A DNA stretch of 64,000 nucleotides from Nocardiopsis eucommiae (GTDB lineage: Bacteria; Actinomycetota; Actinomycetes; Streptosporangiales; Streptosporangiaceae), in NCBI GenBank assembly GCA_018388625.1, contig CP074402.1:5890001-5954000 (forward strand). The letters are read 5' to 3'. The position numbers were made by a program, and so were the translations under genes. Of this stretch, positions 17,076 through 28,283 are shown piece after piece; the first letter of the stretch is position 1, and every line of letters starts with the position of its first letter. A model generated the notes under the pieces. The model was not told the DNA's origin. It saw only the letters and a list, made by a program, of their open reading frames with translations, and made no database searches.

Positions 17076-19935
17076 TCAGTCTCTCGGCCTGATCAGGCTG
17101 TTGTTGCTGTTGGCCTGGTTGCTCTGGTCGCTGCCGGGCGGCGGGACGCCCGGGTTGGGCTCCTCATCGTCGCAGTAATCAGGCCTGTTGAAAATGTTGT
17201 CGCACTCCTCGGGATCGGGGCTCTCCTCGGGGTCGCAACCCGGCTCCCAACCCCATTCGCAGTCCTCAGGAGACTCCTCGACGTCGCACCCGGGCTCGCC
17301 GGGCACGCACTCCTCCTCGCTCGGAGTCTCGCTGGGCTCGTCGCTCGGCTCGTCGGTCTCCTCCGGCGTCTCGCTCGGAGTGGGGGTCGGCAGGAACCGC
17401 TGGTCCTCGCCCACCCACTGCGGGGCCGGGAACTGCTGGTGCTCCTGGCCCTCCATGGCGACCTCCATGAAGGCCTTCCAGACCTTCGCGGAGGTGGTGC
17501 CGCCGAAGACGTCACCGATCTCCGGACCGAAGTCCAGCGGATCGCCCTGGGCGCGGCTCAGCCCCACCGAGGCCGACAGCTGCGGGGTGTAGCCCACGAA
17601 CCAGGCCGAGACCGCGTCGGAGGAGGTACCGGTCTTACCGGCCACCGGGCGCCCGTCCGAGAGGGCCGCCTCCTTCGCGCCGCCCTCCAGGACCGCCTGC
17701 TGCATGGCGTAGGTGGCGTCCGCGGCGACCGCCTGGGAGATGACCTCCGTGCCGCTCTCCAGCTCCGCTTCGTCGTCCGGGTCGATCACCTCGCCGTCCG
17801 CGGTGGTCACCTGGGTGACCATGTGCGCCGGGAAGTGGCGGCCCTCGGCGGCGAAGGTCGCGTAGCCGCTGGCCATGTCGAGCGCGTTCACCTGGTGGGT
17901 GCCGAGCGCGACCAGCGGACCCACCTGGGAGGTGGTCTGCCGGTCGGGGTGGACGCCCATCTCGACCGCGAGCTCGTCCACGCGGCCCGGGTCGACCTTG
18001 ATCGCCAGGTCCACGTAGCTGGTGTTCACCGAGTCGGCGGTGGACTGGATCAGGTCCACCTCGCCGTAGTCGACTTCACCGGAGTTGATCACGGGGCTGG
18101 CCAGACCGGGAAACTCCAACCCGCTGTCGCCGTTGAACTGGCTGCGCAGACCGATGTCGTCCGCGAGCGCGCGCGCCAGCACGTAGGGCTTGTAGGCCGA
18201 TCCCGCCTGGGTCTGGTGCACCAGGGAGTTGTTGATCACCGTGGACACGTCCGGTCCGCCGTTGAAGGCGACGATCTCACCGGTGCTGGGGTCGACCGCG
18301 GTCAGCCCGTGCATGGTGTCGTCGGCCGCGCTCTCCGGCAGGACGTCGAAGGCCTCCTCGGCGGCGGTCATCAGATCCGGGTCGAGGGAGGTCTGGATGA
18401 CCAGCCCCTTGGTGGCGATGTCCGCGCCGGTGATGTTCCTCTCCGAGTACCGCCGCTCGACCTCGTTGATCACGGCCTGACGGATGTACCCCTGCCGGGG
18501 ATCGTCCAGGTCGGCCTCGGGCTCGTAGGGGATGATCGAGTCCGGTACCTCGAGCTGCTGGGCCTCGGCCTCGGGCAGGCCGCGCTCGCCGCCGGTGTTC
18601 TCGTACATGGCGGCCAGCTGGCGCTGGACGTACGGCCAGCGCTCCTTGTCCAGGTAGTTCGCGGTCCAGGAGTCCGGCTCGGGGTTCTCGAAGTTGCTGG
18701 GCATCTGGATGATGATGCCCAGGTACGCGCCCTCGGCCCGGTCCAGCTCGCTCACGCTCTTGCCGAAGTACTTCTGGGCCGCCATCTCGATGCCGGAGGC
18801 GCCGCGGCCGAAGTAGATCGTGTTGAGGTAGGTCGTGAGGATCTCGTCCGGGGAACCTTCTGGCCCAGCTTGATCGAGATGAAGATCTCGCGGATCTTGC
18901 GGGTCAGCGGCGGGTCGCCGTCGAGGTCGCTGTAGTAGTTGCGGGCCATCTGCTGGGTGATGGTCGAACCACCGCCCGCGTCGCCTCCGGAGAGGATGGC
19001 GCGGCCGATCCCCTTGATGTTGATGCCCGGGTCCTCGTAGAAGGTGGCCTGCTCGGCGGCGAGCACGCCGTCGACGACCTCCTCCGGGATGTCCTCGCGC
19101 TGGATGGCCACGCGCTGGACCTCGCCGGTGGTGAGCGCGACCTCACCCTTCTCCGCGTCGCCCGTCGCGGCCCACAGGATCTGGGTGGCCGAGGCGTCCT
19201 TCTCCGCGTTCTTCTCCAGCTCCTCCGGATCGGGAGCCATCGCGTAGAGCACCGCGAAGGCGGCCACCCCGGCGATGATCATCAGACCGCAGAAGGCGAG
19301 CGCGGGTTTCCAGGCCTTGGACAGGAAGCGCTTGAACCATGGGCGGTCGTCCGGTTCGTCCTCGCGGGGGCGACGGCGGCCTCCGCCGCCGCCTCGTCCG
19401 CCGCGTCCGCCCGAGGCGGCGGCGGCGCGGGCGCCGCGCCCTCCGGAGCGGCGTCCCTCGGATCGGGAGCCGTGTTCACGGTCGCGGGGGTCGCGGGGGC
19501 CCTCGGAGCGGCGGCGTCCGCCGGCCCGGGGGTCGTCGGGGCGGCGACGGGGGCGGTCGCCGTCCTCGGGTCGTCGGGAGCGCGGGTCGTCGGGGCGCCT
19601 GCGCGGGCGCTCTCCGTCGCCCTCGGGGCGGCGTCGGCGTTCGCCGTCGGGGCGGCGGGGCCGCTCTCCTTCAGCGCGGCGGCGGCCGCCCTCGGGGCGG
19701 GGGCGCCCCTCGGAGCGGGCCTCGTCCCCGGGGGGCGGGCTCTGCGGGAGCGCGGAGCGGGCCTGTCGTCTCCCCGAAGGCCGTCCTCGGAGTCAGGTCG
19801 GCGCCGTCCGCCCGCACGTTCTTCCCGGGGAGGGCCACCGGCCCTGCGCCTTCCGCCGTCACCGCGCGGACCGTCGTCCGGGCCGTCGGCCCGGCGACGG
19901 CCGCCGTCGGCATTCCGTCGTCGTTCGGTACTCAC
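17076..19935 (-). CDS. class A penicillin-binding protein (glycosyltransferase/transpeptidase)
   Basis: A bifunctional peptidoglycan synthase of about 950 residues. Order: a long Arg/Gly/Asp-rich cytoplasmic tail (about residues 1-200), a membrane helix (LMIIAGVAAFAVLYAMA), a GT51 glycosyltransferase domain (EQATFYEDPGINIKGIGRA, GGSTITQQMARNYY) and a transpeptidase domain with the motifs SAYK, SVN and KTGTS. The C-terminus is an acidic, Pro/Ser/Thr-rich tail with several Cys. Two bases are missing: in the C run at 19726-19729 (tail) and in the G run at 18850-18853 (glycosyltransferase domain). The place upstream of rpsF is that of the PonA-like PBP in Streptomyces. Confidence 0.92.
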
Positions 19936-20792
19936 GTGGTCCTCGATTGCCTCTCACGGCCGCTCGGCCTGACGATTCCTTGGTGGAAACGGGGGTCGGT
20001 CCCCCTGGGGGATCGGTGATTCACGACCTGTACTCGTGGAGCGGCACGCTCGGGTGTGGTTCGACCCGGTTCCGCCGCTTTCGCCTGTGGTTCAAGGCTT
20101 GATAAAGAGACGCCCACCCGGGGGTGAAGGTTTTCAACAGGTCGCGAAGACGTTGGCCGCTACTTCCTCCTGATCGTTGGCCTGCGGGAGCGCTTCCCCG
20201 GTCGCGTCGGTGCTCTGGGCCGACGTCAACGTCGCCGCGGCATGGCTTCGTTCGGGGTCTGGACCGGCTTCGCACGCAAATCAAAGGTCACGTTAGAGCG
20301 ATCGAACGATATAGCACAACCCACGCGCGAGGGTATCGCTCGCTTTGGAAGACCTCGTCACCGTCTGCCGGGAACCGCCGGTCCTGGCAGTTCAGCGACG
20401 CGGAGCCGAAAGGGGCGCAGCGTGTGACTGCGGTCACCCGTGCGGCGCGGTCCGGTGTCGTCCCCGTTCGGGGTGTTCGTGTGGGATCACGCACGGGATC
20501 GAACGGGACCGCCCCGCACCGTGGTCACCAGTGGTCACTCCGGTGTCTTCGTGACCGTTGACCGCCTGCGTCCCCACCACCGGTCGTGGATAGAGTCAGA
20601 TCAGAACAAACCAGCCAGACATGGACAGTTCTCCCTGATTCGACGGCCATGAGGGGGAACAGAACCGCCGTGCGCGCTGCTGATCACATACGGAATACGA
20701 CGCAGGATGACGAGCCCCGGACCGCCGTCGGAGCGGGCCCGTCGCCGTGCGCTGTGGAATCCATGTTCGCGGAGAAGAAGGAGCAAGGACCA
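19936..20792. other. large intergenic region between the PBP gene and ino1
   Basis: About 860 bases between divergent genes. The open frames here have no protein character. Features seen: an AT-richer stretch with a small palindromic segment (CGATCGAACGATAT near 20298) and repeated GGTCAC words (20521-20556). It must contain the promoters of the PBP gene and ino1; I could not place them. Confidence 0.45.
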
Positions 20793-21862
20793 ATGGGTTC
20801 GGTACGTGTAGCCGTCGTGGGTGTCGGCAACTGTGCGGCGTCGCTCGTCCAGGGTGTGCACTACTACAAGGACGCCGACCCGGAGTCGCGGGTCCCCGGC
20901 CTGATGCATGTCCAGTTCGGCCCGTACCACGTGAGCGACATCGAGTTCGTCGCCGCCTTCGACGTGGACGCGAAGAAGGTCGGGCACGACCTGGCGGACG
21001 CCATCACCGCGAGCGAGAACAACACCGTCAAGATCTGTGACGTCCCGCCGACCGGCGTGACCGTCATGCGCGGCCCGACCTACGACGGTCTGGGCAAGTA
21101 CTACCGCGAGATGATCCAGGAGTCCCCCGAGGACGCCGTGGACGTGGTCGCCGCCCTGAAGGCCGCCAAGGCCGACGTCCTCGTCTCCTACCTCCCGGTG
21201 GGCTCCGACGAGGCCGACAAGTTCTACGCGCAGTGCGCCATCGACGCGGGCGTGGCCTTCGTCAACGCGCTCCCGGTGTTCATCGCCTCCGACCCGGAGT
21301 GGGCCGAGAAGTTCACCAAGGCCGGTGTGCCGATCATCGGTGACGACATCAAGTCGCAGATCGGCGCCACCATCACCCACCGGGTGCTGTCCAAGCTGTT
21401 CGAGGACCGGGGCGTGATCGTCGACCGCACGTACCAGCTGAACTTCGGCGGCAACATGGACTTCAAGAACATGTTGGAGCGCGAGCGCCTGGAGTCGAAG
21501 AAGATCTCCAAGACGCAGTCGGTCACCTCGCAGATCCCGCACGAGCTCAACGCCGGTGCGGTGCACATCGGTCCGTCGGACCACGTGCCGTGGCTGGACG
21601 ACCGCAAGTGGGCCTACATCCGCCTCGAGGGCCGTGCCTTCGGTGACGTCCCGCTGAACCTGGAGTACAAGCTGGAGGTCTGGGACTCCCCAACTCCGCC
21701 GGGATCATCATCGACGCGGTCCGCGCCGCGAAGATCGCCAAGGACCGCGGCATCGGCGGCCCGATCCTGGAGCCGTCCTCCTACTTCATGAAGTCGCCGC
21801 CGGAGCAGTACAGCGACGCCGAGGCGCACGACAAGGTCGAGAGCTTCATCGCGGGCGAGTAG
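20793..21862 (+). CDS. ino1: inositol-3-phosphate synthase
   Basis: Converts glucose-6-phosphate to myo-inositol-1-phosphate, the precursor for phosphatidylinositol and mycothiol. It begins [21 protein letters not shown] (NAD-binding) and contains [32 protein letters not shown] and [13 protein letters not shown]. About 357 residues. The ATG at 20793 follows GAAGAAGGAGCAAGG. One base is missing in the C run at 21688-21691; with it the end reads [20 protein letters not shown] and stops at 21862. Confidence 0.95.
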
Positions 21863-21871
21863 CCGCTCCCC

Positions 21872-21897
21872 TGCCCGGGGCCCGTGGGCCCCGGGCA
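21872..21897 (+). terminator. terminator hairpin of ino1
   Basis: TGCCCGGGGCCC and its perfect complement with a 2-base loop, 9 bases after the stop codon. Confidence 0.65.
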
Positions 21898-21906
21898 CGC
21901 CCCCAC

Positions 21907-21937
21907 AAGGACACGTCCCTCTTCGGGCCGTGTCCTT
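21907..21937 (+). terminator. second hairpin after ino1
   Basis: AAGGACACG and CGTGTCCTT form a 9-bp stem ending in TT; probable second terminator. Confidence 0.55.
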
Positions 21938-22039
21938 CCTCATGGGCCCGTGCGTGTCCCGGCGGGGACCCGGGGCGCGGGGACCCGGGGGACGTCGTCC
22001 GTTCCCCTGGAGGACGCCGGTCACGAGCCCCCCGGGCTG

Positions 22040-22086
22040 GGTCGACGTGTCGACTCGTGGACGTGCCGACTCGTCGACGAGTCGAC
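22040..22086. repeat. GTCGAC-rich dispersed repeat
   Basis: Several GTCGAC palindromes joined by CTCGT/ACGTG words in 47 bases. It resembles clusters at 8906, 35771, 48455, 60081 and 63494. Confidence 0.7.
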
Positions 22087-22093
22087 CCCAGCG

Positions 22094-22140
22094 CCCCTGG
22101 CCCCTGGCCCCTGGCCCCTGGCCCCTGGCCCCTGGCCCCT
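22094..22140. repeat. heptamer tandem repeat (CCCCTGG)n
   Basis: Six exact copies of CCCCTGG plus a partial seventh. The array ends on the stop codon of the GNAT gene, between convergent ino1 and the GNAT gene. Confidence 0.95.
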
Positions 22141-22681
22141 AGCCTCCGACACCCTCGGCCACCGGCTGCTCCTCGGTGGTCTCCCGATAGAGGCGCAGAC
22201 CCCGGGCCCGGTAGTTGTCGAGGGCGTGGTCCCCGTCCAGCGAGCAGGTGTGCAGCCACACCCGGCGCGTGGCCTCGCGGTCCGGCCGGCGGGCCCCCAG
22301 GTCCCACGCCCGGCGCAGCGCCTCGGTGAGCATGTGCCCGCCCAGGCCCCGTCCGAGGAACCCGGGAAGGAGGCCGAAGTAGACCACCTCGACCTCCCCT
22401 CCGGGCTGGGACTCCAGCTCCGCGTAACCCGCGGGCGTGCCTCGGTCGTACAGGACCCAGGTCTCCACGTTCGGGTCCGCCACCCGCGCACGCCACTCGT
22501 CGGTGCTCCAACGGGCGCGGTCGATCCACTGGTAGTCGCCGCCGACCGTCGTGTAGAGGAACCGCGAGAGCTCGGGGCTGGGCACCTCCGCGCGGACGAG
22601 GGTCACCGCGCCCTCCGGCTCGCGGCCGGGCCGCAGCTCGGCGGGGTCGGTCGTCTCCAGGTACCAGGTGGTGATCGTCAT
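22139..22681 (-). CDS. GNAT family N-acetyltransferase
   Basis: 180 residues with the acetyl-CoA loop visible as LLPGFLGRGLGGHMLTEAL (Q/RxxGxG/A type) after EVEVVYFGLLP, and the C-terminal NYRARGLRLYRETTEEQ typical of GNAT motif B. Substrate unknown. It is convergent with ino1 and divergent from the methyltransferase gene. The last codons abut the heptamer array, so array length changes could alter its stop. Confidence 0.85.
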   Translation of the reverse strand: MTITTWYLETTDPAELRPGREPEGAVTLVRAEVPSPELSRFLYTTVGGDYQWIDRARWSTDEWRARVADPNVETWVLYDRGTPAGYAELESQPGGEVEVVYFGLLPGFLGRGLGGHMLTEALRRAWDLGARRPDREATRRVWLHTCSLDGDHALDNYRARGLRLYRETTEEQPVAEGVGG

Positions 22682-22852
22682 CGCGCCATCCTCGCACCGG
22701 CGGATCGGCTTCCCGGGTGCGGGTCCTTCCGGGAGACGGTGCCGTCAGGCCCCTGACCACGAGTCGACATGTCACCCTCTCTACGAGTAGTCAAAGCGAC
22801 ACTTAATGTAGTCTCCCCGCAGGCATTCGCGCACGAGCAGGAGATGGTGGCC

Positions 22853-23592
22853 ATGAGCGGCGGTTTCGGAACCGGCGGTGCTTCGCACGGGTCCAGGGGC
22901 GGGTCCGGGAGTGACAGAGGGGTGGCCAAACGCGTCGGGGCCGTCACCCGCCAGCTGCCCGTCCGCGGCGACCGCCTCCTCGACGTCTGCTGCGGTGACG
23001 GCTCCCACACCGTCGCGCTCGCCCCGGGGTACGTGCGCGTCGACGCCATCGACACCGACCCCGCGCTGCTCGACGCGATCAACGGGCGCATCGCCGGAAC
23101 CGAACTGGAGGACCGGATCGGGGTGCACAAGATGACCCCCGACTCCCTGGCCTTCGACACGAACACCTTCGACCGGGTCACCGCGTTCGACGTGGTCGAG
23201 CACCTGGACGACCTGGACGGCGCCCTGGCGGAGATCCACCGCGTGCTGCGGCCCGGCGGCGCGTTCTCCCTGACCACGTCCAACCGCTGGTTCCCCTTCG
23301 AGACGCACGGGGTCCTCTGGGGGTACGGCGGCGCCCCGCCGTCACCGCCCCGTTCCTGCCCTGGGTGCGGCCCCTGCACACACGGATGTCGGACACGCGG
23401 TCCTTCAGCAGCCAGGAGCTGGGACGCCTGCTGCGCGGCCACGGGCTGCGCGTGCGCGCGATCGACTACCTTATGCCGTCCCTCGACCGCCGTCCGCCGG
23501 CCCTGCCGAGCGTGTCGGGGGCCCTGGAGGGCACGCCGCTGCGGGTGTTCGGCGCGGGCATGGCGGTCACCGCGGTGAAGCCGGGGCTCTGA
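22853..23592 (+). CDS. class I SAM-dependent methyltransferase
   Basis: About 246 residues after correction. Motif I reads LLDVCCGDGSHTVAL, then VDAIDTDPALLDAI, and FDRVTAFDVVEHLDDLD plus EIHRVLRPGGAFSLTT, typical of type 11/25 methyltransferases. I chose the ATG at 22853 because AGGAG lies 9 bases upstream; earlier starts lack a site. One base is missing in the C run at 23334-23337; with it the protein continues VTAPFLPWVRPLHTRMSDTR to the stop at 23592. Substrate unknown. Confidence 0.82.
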
Positions 23593-23594
23593 GC

Positions 23595-23619
23595 GGCGCC
23601 GGACCACCCTCCCGGCGCC
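23595..23619. terminator. inverted repeat between convergent genes
   Basis: GGCGCCGG and CCGGCGCC with a short loop, between the methyltransferase and cca stop codons. Confidence 0.45.
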
Positions 23620-23627
23620 CGCGCGGA

Positions 23628-25151
23628 CTACCCGTCCTGACGGCCGTCCTGCTCCAGGTGGTCCGCCGCCCAGGAGCGCAGCTCCGCGACGACCTTCTCC
23701 TTCTCCATGGGGCCGTTCTCCAGGCGCAGCTCCAGGAGGTACCGGTAGGCCTTGCCCACCAGCGGACCGGGCTTCACACCCAGGATCTCCTGGATGTCGT
23801 TGCCGTCCAGGTCGGGCCGGATGCGGTCCAGCTCCTCCTGCTCGGCCAGCTCGGAGATGCGACGCTCGATGTCGTCGTAGGAACGCGCGAGCGCGGCGGC
23901 CTTGCGCCGGTTGCGGGTGGTGCAGTCGGCCCTGGTCAGGATGTGCAGGCGCTCCAGCTGATCACCGGCGTCCCTGGCGTAGCGGCGCACCGCCGAGTCC
24001 GTCCACTCGCCCCGGCCGTAGCCGTGGAACCGCAGGTGCAACGCGACCAGCGTGCTCACCTGGGAGATCACGTCCTTGGGGAAGCGCAGAGCGGACAGCC
24101 GCTTGCGGCTCATGGACGCGCCCACCACCTCGTGGTGGTGGAAGGTGACCCTGTTGCCGCCCTCGAAGGCACGGGTCCGGGGCTTGCCGACGTCGTGCAT
24201 CAGGGCGGCCAGGCGCAGCACGAGGTCGGGTTCGTGACCGCGTCGGCGCTCCAGGTCCATGGCCTGGTCCAGGACGGTGAGCGAGTGCTCGTAGACGTCC
24301 TTGTGCCGATGGTGCTCGTCGATCTCCAGCCGCATCCTCGGGATCTCGGGCATCACGTGCTCGGCGATGCCGAGGTCCACCATGAGCTCGATCCCCCGGC
24401 GCGGGTCCGGGCTGAGCATGAGCTTGGTGAGCTCGTCGCGGACGCGCTCGGCCGAGACGATGGCGAGCCGGTCCGCCATGTTCCGGGCGGCCTCGGCCAC
24501 CTCGGGTGCCAGGGAGAAGCCGAGCTGCGCCGCGAAGCGGACCGCGCGCATGATGCGCAGCGGGTCGTCGCTGAAGGAGTCCTCCGGGCGGCCCGGGGTC
24601 CGCAGCACCTTGGCCCTGAGGTCCGCGAGACCGCCGAAGGGGTCCACGAACTCCCGGCTGGGCAGGTGCACCGCCATCGCGTTGACCGTGAAGTCGCGGC
24701 GGAGCAGGTCGTCGTGGATGTTCGTGCCGTAGGCCACCTCGGGCTTGCGGGACTTGGGCGAGTAGGCCTCGCTGCGGTAGGTGGTGATCTCCAGCTGGAG
24801 CCCGCGCTTGCGCAGGCCGACGGTGCCGAACTCGATGCCGACGGTCCACACGGAGTCCGCCCAGCCGTCGATGAGTTCGAGGACGCGCTGGGGCACGGCG
24901 TCGGTGGTGAGGTCCACGTCGTTGGAGTCGCGGCCGAGGAGCGCGTCGCGGACCGGACCGCCGACGATGGCGAGCTGCTGCCCCTGGGCGTCGAAACGGT
25001 CGCCCAGTTCGTCGGCCACGGGTTGGATCGCGTCGACCAACGCGGCGACCGCCGCTCGCTGCGCACCACTGAGTTCACCCGCGGGCGGGTTCACCCCCGT
25101 GGACGGGTTCCGGGCGGCGTCGTTCTCACGCGAAGGCTCTGTGTTCGGCAC
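23628..25151 (-). CDS. cca: CCA-adding tRNA nucleotidyltransferase
   Basis: Adds or repairs the 3' CCA of tRNAs. The nucleotidyltransferase head shows LAIVGGPVRDALLGR and DVDLTTDA; RRDFTVNAMAVHL and PLRIMRAVRFAAQLGF follow; then an HD domain LAALMHDVGKPRTRAF. The frame is open far upstream (to 26447), but family similarity begins at the GTG at 25151 (protein start VPNTEPSREN). No clear ribosome binding site precedes it. About 507 residues. Confidence 0.93.
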   Translation of the reverse strand: MPNTEPSRENDAARNPSTGVNPPAGELSGAQRAAVAALVDAIQPVADELGDRFDAQGQQLAIVGGPVRDALLGRDSNDVDLTTDAVPQRVLELIDGWADSVWTVGIEFGTVGLRKRGLQLEITTYRSEAYSPKSRKPEVAYGTNIHDDLLRRDFTVNAMAVHLPSREFVDPFGGLADLRAKVLRTPGRPEDSFSDDPLRIMRAVRFAAQLGFSLAPEVAEAARNMADRLAIVSAERVRDELTKLMLSPDPRRGIELMVDLGIAEHVMPEIPRMRLEIDEHHRHKDVYEHSLTVLDQAMDLERRRGHEPDLVLRLAALMHDVGKPRTRAFEGGNRVTFHHHEVVGASMSRKRLSALRFPKDVISQVSTLVALHLRFHGYGRGEWTDSAVRRYARDAGDQLERLHILTRADCTTRNRRKAAALARSYDDIERRISELAEQEELDRIRPDLDGNDIQEILGVKPGPLVGKAYRYLLELRLENGPMEKEKVVAELRSWAADHLEQDGRQDG

Positions 25152-25332
25152 ACCACGCAGGTTAGGCGGCCACACGGGGTGACCGCGAATCAGTCCGATA
25201 CCGCTGAGGGCCTGTGGCGGCCCTGGTGTCGGACCCCGGTCAATGAAAGGGTGGGCCGACCACGACCCCGAACAACGGTCCGCGTCAGAACCGGGATTCG
25301 AGGAACGCGGTATCTTCGGGTGAAGTGGTGGC

Positions 25333-28120
25333 ATGTCACGGTCAGTCCGAGGCCACCAGCCCCGCTTGGGCCGAGCGCGCCGCGCGGGCACCCCGACCGA
25401 CCCCGCCCCACCTTCCGTATCCCTGGCGGGACGGACACCTGGACCCGAATCAGGAAACCAAGCGTTGCGTCGAACTGCTTCCGCGGCCGCGGTCATGGCC
25501 ATGACCGCCGCTCTGCTTCCGATACCGGCCACCCTCTCGCCCGCGTCGGCCGAGCCCGACGACGAGGGGCGGCCGCTCCGCTCGTCGTGGACCGGATCAC
25601 CCCGGACGCCCTGGACGAGGACAGCACCCTGCGGGTGTCGGGCGAGGTGACCAACACCACCGGGGAGACCGTCGAGGACGTCACCGTCCGCGTGCGCTAC
25701 TCCCGGCACCCCTTCACCTCCCGCGACGAGCTGGACGACTTCGCCACCGGCGAGGACTGGCAGCCGAGCGCCTCGGGGCCGGACAAGGAGTTCAAGGGGA
25801 AGCTGGAGCCGGACGGCACCCTGGAGTACTCGCTGAGCACCCCCGCCGAGGATCTGGGCCTGGGCTCCTACGGGGTGTACCCCATGGTCGTCGAGGCGGT
25901 CGACGGTGACGGCGACCCCTCGGCGCGCAGTACACCTTCCTTCCCTACACCGCCGACGACGACGTCCCCACCCTGGACCTGGCCTGGGTCTGGCCGCTGA
26001 TGGACGCCCCCAGCGCGCCGACGACGACACCTTCCTCAGCGACGAGCTGCACGGGTCGGTCGGCGCCGACGGGCGCCTCGGACGGCTCCTGGAATCCGGT
26101 GCGCAGGTCCCCCTGTCCTTCGAGGCCGGGGACGAGGACCTCGTCGAGGAACTGGGGCTGGAGGAGGACCAGGGCGTCGAGGAGAGCCCCGAGCCGACCG
26201 ACGAGAGCTCACCGACCGCCGGGGAGGAGGTCACCGCGGAGGAGAGCGCCGACTCGGTCTCCCCGAGGCGTCCGACGAGGGCACCGACGAGGAGGCGGAC
26301 CCCTCCGCCTCTCCCGAGGAGGACGGCGGGAACGACGAGGACGACGGCGGTGAGGAGAGGCCGACGCGCACCGAGGGCATCCCGGTGACCTGGTCCGTCG
26401 ACCCCGGAACGCTCGACGACGTCCTCCGCATGGCCGCGGCCGAGCACCAGGTCCTGGAGGGCCCCCTGGACGACCCGGCCGAGGAACCGGGCCGTCAGGG
26501 GCGCCCCGCGGACGTGGCCGCCCAGGTGTGGCTGCGCGAGGCCCGCGAGGTCCTGGCCGCCGACACCGTCGTGGCCTCCCCTACGCCGACGCCGACCTGG
26601 TCGCGCTGCTCCTCAACGACATGAACGGTGACGCCGAGGCCTCGCTGCGGCTCGGCCAGGAGGCCGTGGCGCGCGCGCTCGCCCTGGAGGCGGACGACCG
26701 GTTCGCGGTCCCGGCCGAGGGGCTGATGGACGAGCGCGTCCAGGAGCTGTACACCGAGCACGGCGCCGACCGCTTCCTGCTGTCCGAGGAGGCGCTTCCC
26801 CCGCCTCCTGGATCTCCACGACCCCCAGCGCGCAGGCCCCCTGCCTGTGAGCGGGGACGAGGAAGCTGACGAGGAGCCCTACGCGCTGGTGACGGACTCC
26901 GGTCTGACCGACGTGCTGTCGATGCCCTCGTGGGAGCCGGGCGAGTCCGCCCTGGCCCTCCAGCGCTTCGCGGCGGAGACCGCGATGATCGCCGGGGAGA
27001 GCGGCGAGGGCGACCGGGTGGTCGTCGCCGCCCCCGAGCCCGGCTGGGACCCCAGCCCCGAGTTCGCGTCGGGGGTGCTGGAGGCCACGGACGGCCTGCC
27101 CTGGCTCTCCCCGAGCGCCTGGACCGGGTCGAGCTCCCCGACTCCAAGGACCGGGAGGAGACCCGTCAGGAGCTGGACTACCCGGACCAGGCGTACGGCG
27201 ACGGGCTCAGCTCCACCTACCTCGGCCAGATCGAGGACGTCAGCCGGGACGTGCGGTTGTTCAACAGCATCCTGGTCGGTGACAGCGACCCGTTCCGGCC
27301 CGCGCTGGTGCGCCTGGAGTCGGTCCACTGGCGGGACCGCGAGGCCCTCGCCGGAGCCACCCGCACCCTGGTGGTCAAGTCGGTGCAGAGCCGCCGGGAG
27401 GACGTGCGCGTCATCCCGGGTGAGCCGGTCACGCTGGCCAGCCGCACCGGGACCACCGGCGTGCTCGTGGCCAACGACCTCGAGGACGAGGCCGTCTACG
27501 TGTACCTGTCGCTCTATTCGGAGAACTCCGAGCGTCTGAGCATCGGCGAGTACACGCACCACTTCGAGATCGCCCCGGGGGCCAAGACCACGGTCTACGT
27601 CCCGTTGTCGGCCCGGATCAACGGCAGCACGAACGTGCACGTCAGCCTCCAGAACGCCGACGGTGAGCCGATCAGCTCGCAGGACACGCTGATCCAGGTG
27701 AACGCCACGGGTCTGGGCACGCAGGCCCTGCTGATCAGCGGGATCGGCCTGTTGATCCTGGTCGCGGCGCTGGCCCCGCGCGCGCTGCGCAAGTGGGCCC
27801 GCAAGCAGGCGGCCAGGGCGAAGGCGGCCGAGGCCGGAGACGGTACGGCGGACGGCGAGCGGTCCGCCGACGGCTCCGAGACCGACGCCGGTTCCGAGAC
27901 CGACGCGGCCGGGACGGACTCCGATCCCGACGTTCGCGCGCCCGAGACCGACGCACCCGAGGGTGACGGGACGCCGGAGGGCACCACCCCGAACGCCCCC
28001 GCCGCCGGGCGGCCCTCCGACGCGACGCCCGGCGACGGGGACCGAACGGCGGACGGCGACACCACGGACGACTCCCCCACGACCAAGGACGACCCGGACG
28101 GCAGCGGCTCCGGAAAGTGA
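25333..28120 (+). CDS. DUF6049-type secreted/membrane-anchored protein
   Basis: A large envelope protein found between cca and murJ in actinomycetes; its function is unknown to me. It has a signal sequence (AAAVMAMTAALLPIPATLSPASA), an N-terminal NEW3/CARDB-like beta domain (LRVSGEVTNTTGETVEDVTV), an acidic linker, a middle domain resembling a polysaccharide-deacetylase-like fold (VPTLDLAWVWPL, ITWSVDP-like), a C-terminal beta domain, one membrane helix (LLISGIGLLILVAALAP) and an acidic cytosolic tail. Reading it end to end (about 931 residues) needs eight extra bases in C or G runs, at 25566-25569, 25916-25919, 26007-26011, 26261-26264, 26578-26581, 26798-26802, 26837-26841 and 27109-27112. 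The start codon is uncertain; a TTG at about 25464 is an alternative. Confidence 0.72.
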
Positions 28121-28283
28121 CCGCCACACCCTGATCCGCGGCGCCGTCCCCACGGCGTCGCGGCCCGAACCCTCCCCGCAGACGAAAGGAACCCTGATCC
28201 ACGGTGGTCACCGACTCCCCGAACGGCGACGAGCAGTCCCCCGTCACACGCCCAAACACACCAGGCCTCCCCACGAGGGCCCC

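Noticed and set aside
20124-20561. A 145-codon frame upstream of ino1
   Set aside because: Arg/Ser/Pro-rich without structure, no ribosome binding site, and other frames are equally open.
25152-26447. Extension of the CCA-adding enzyme to 939 residues
   Set aside because: The extra 430 residues overlap the DUF6049 gene on the other strand and have no protein character.
25333-28120. Programmed frameshifting or multi-part split genes in the DUF6049 region
   Set aside because: Eight events, all losses in C/G runs and the same kind as in essential genes elsewhere; sequence error is simpler.
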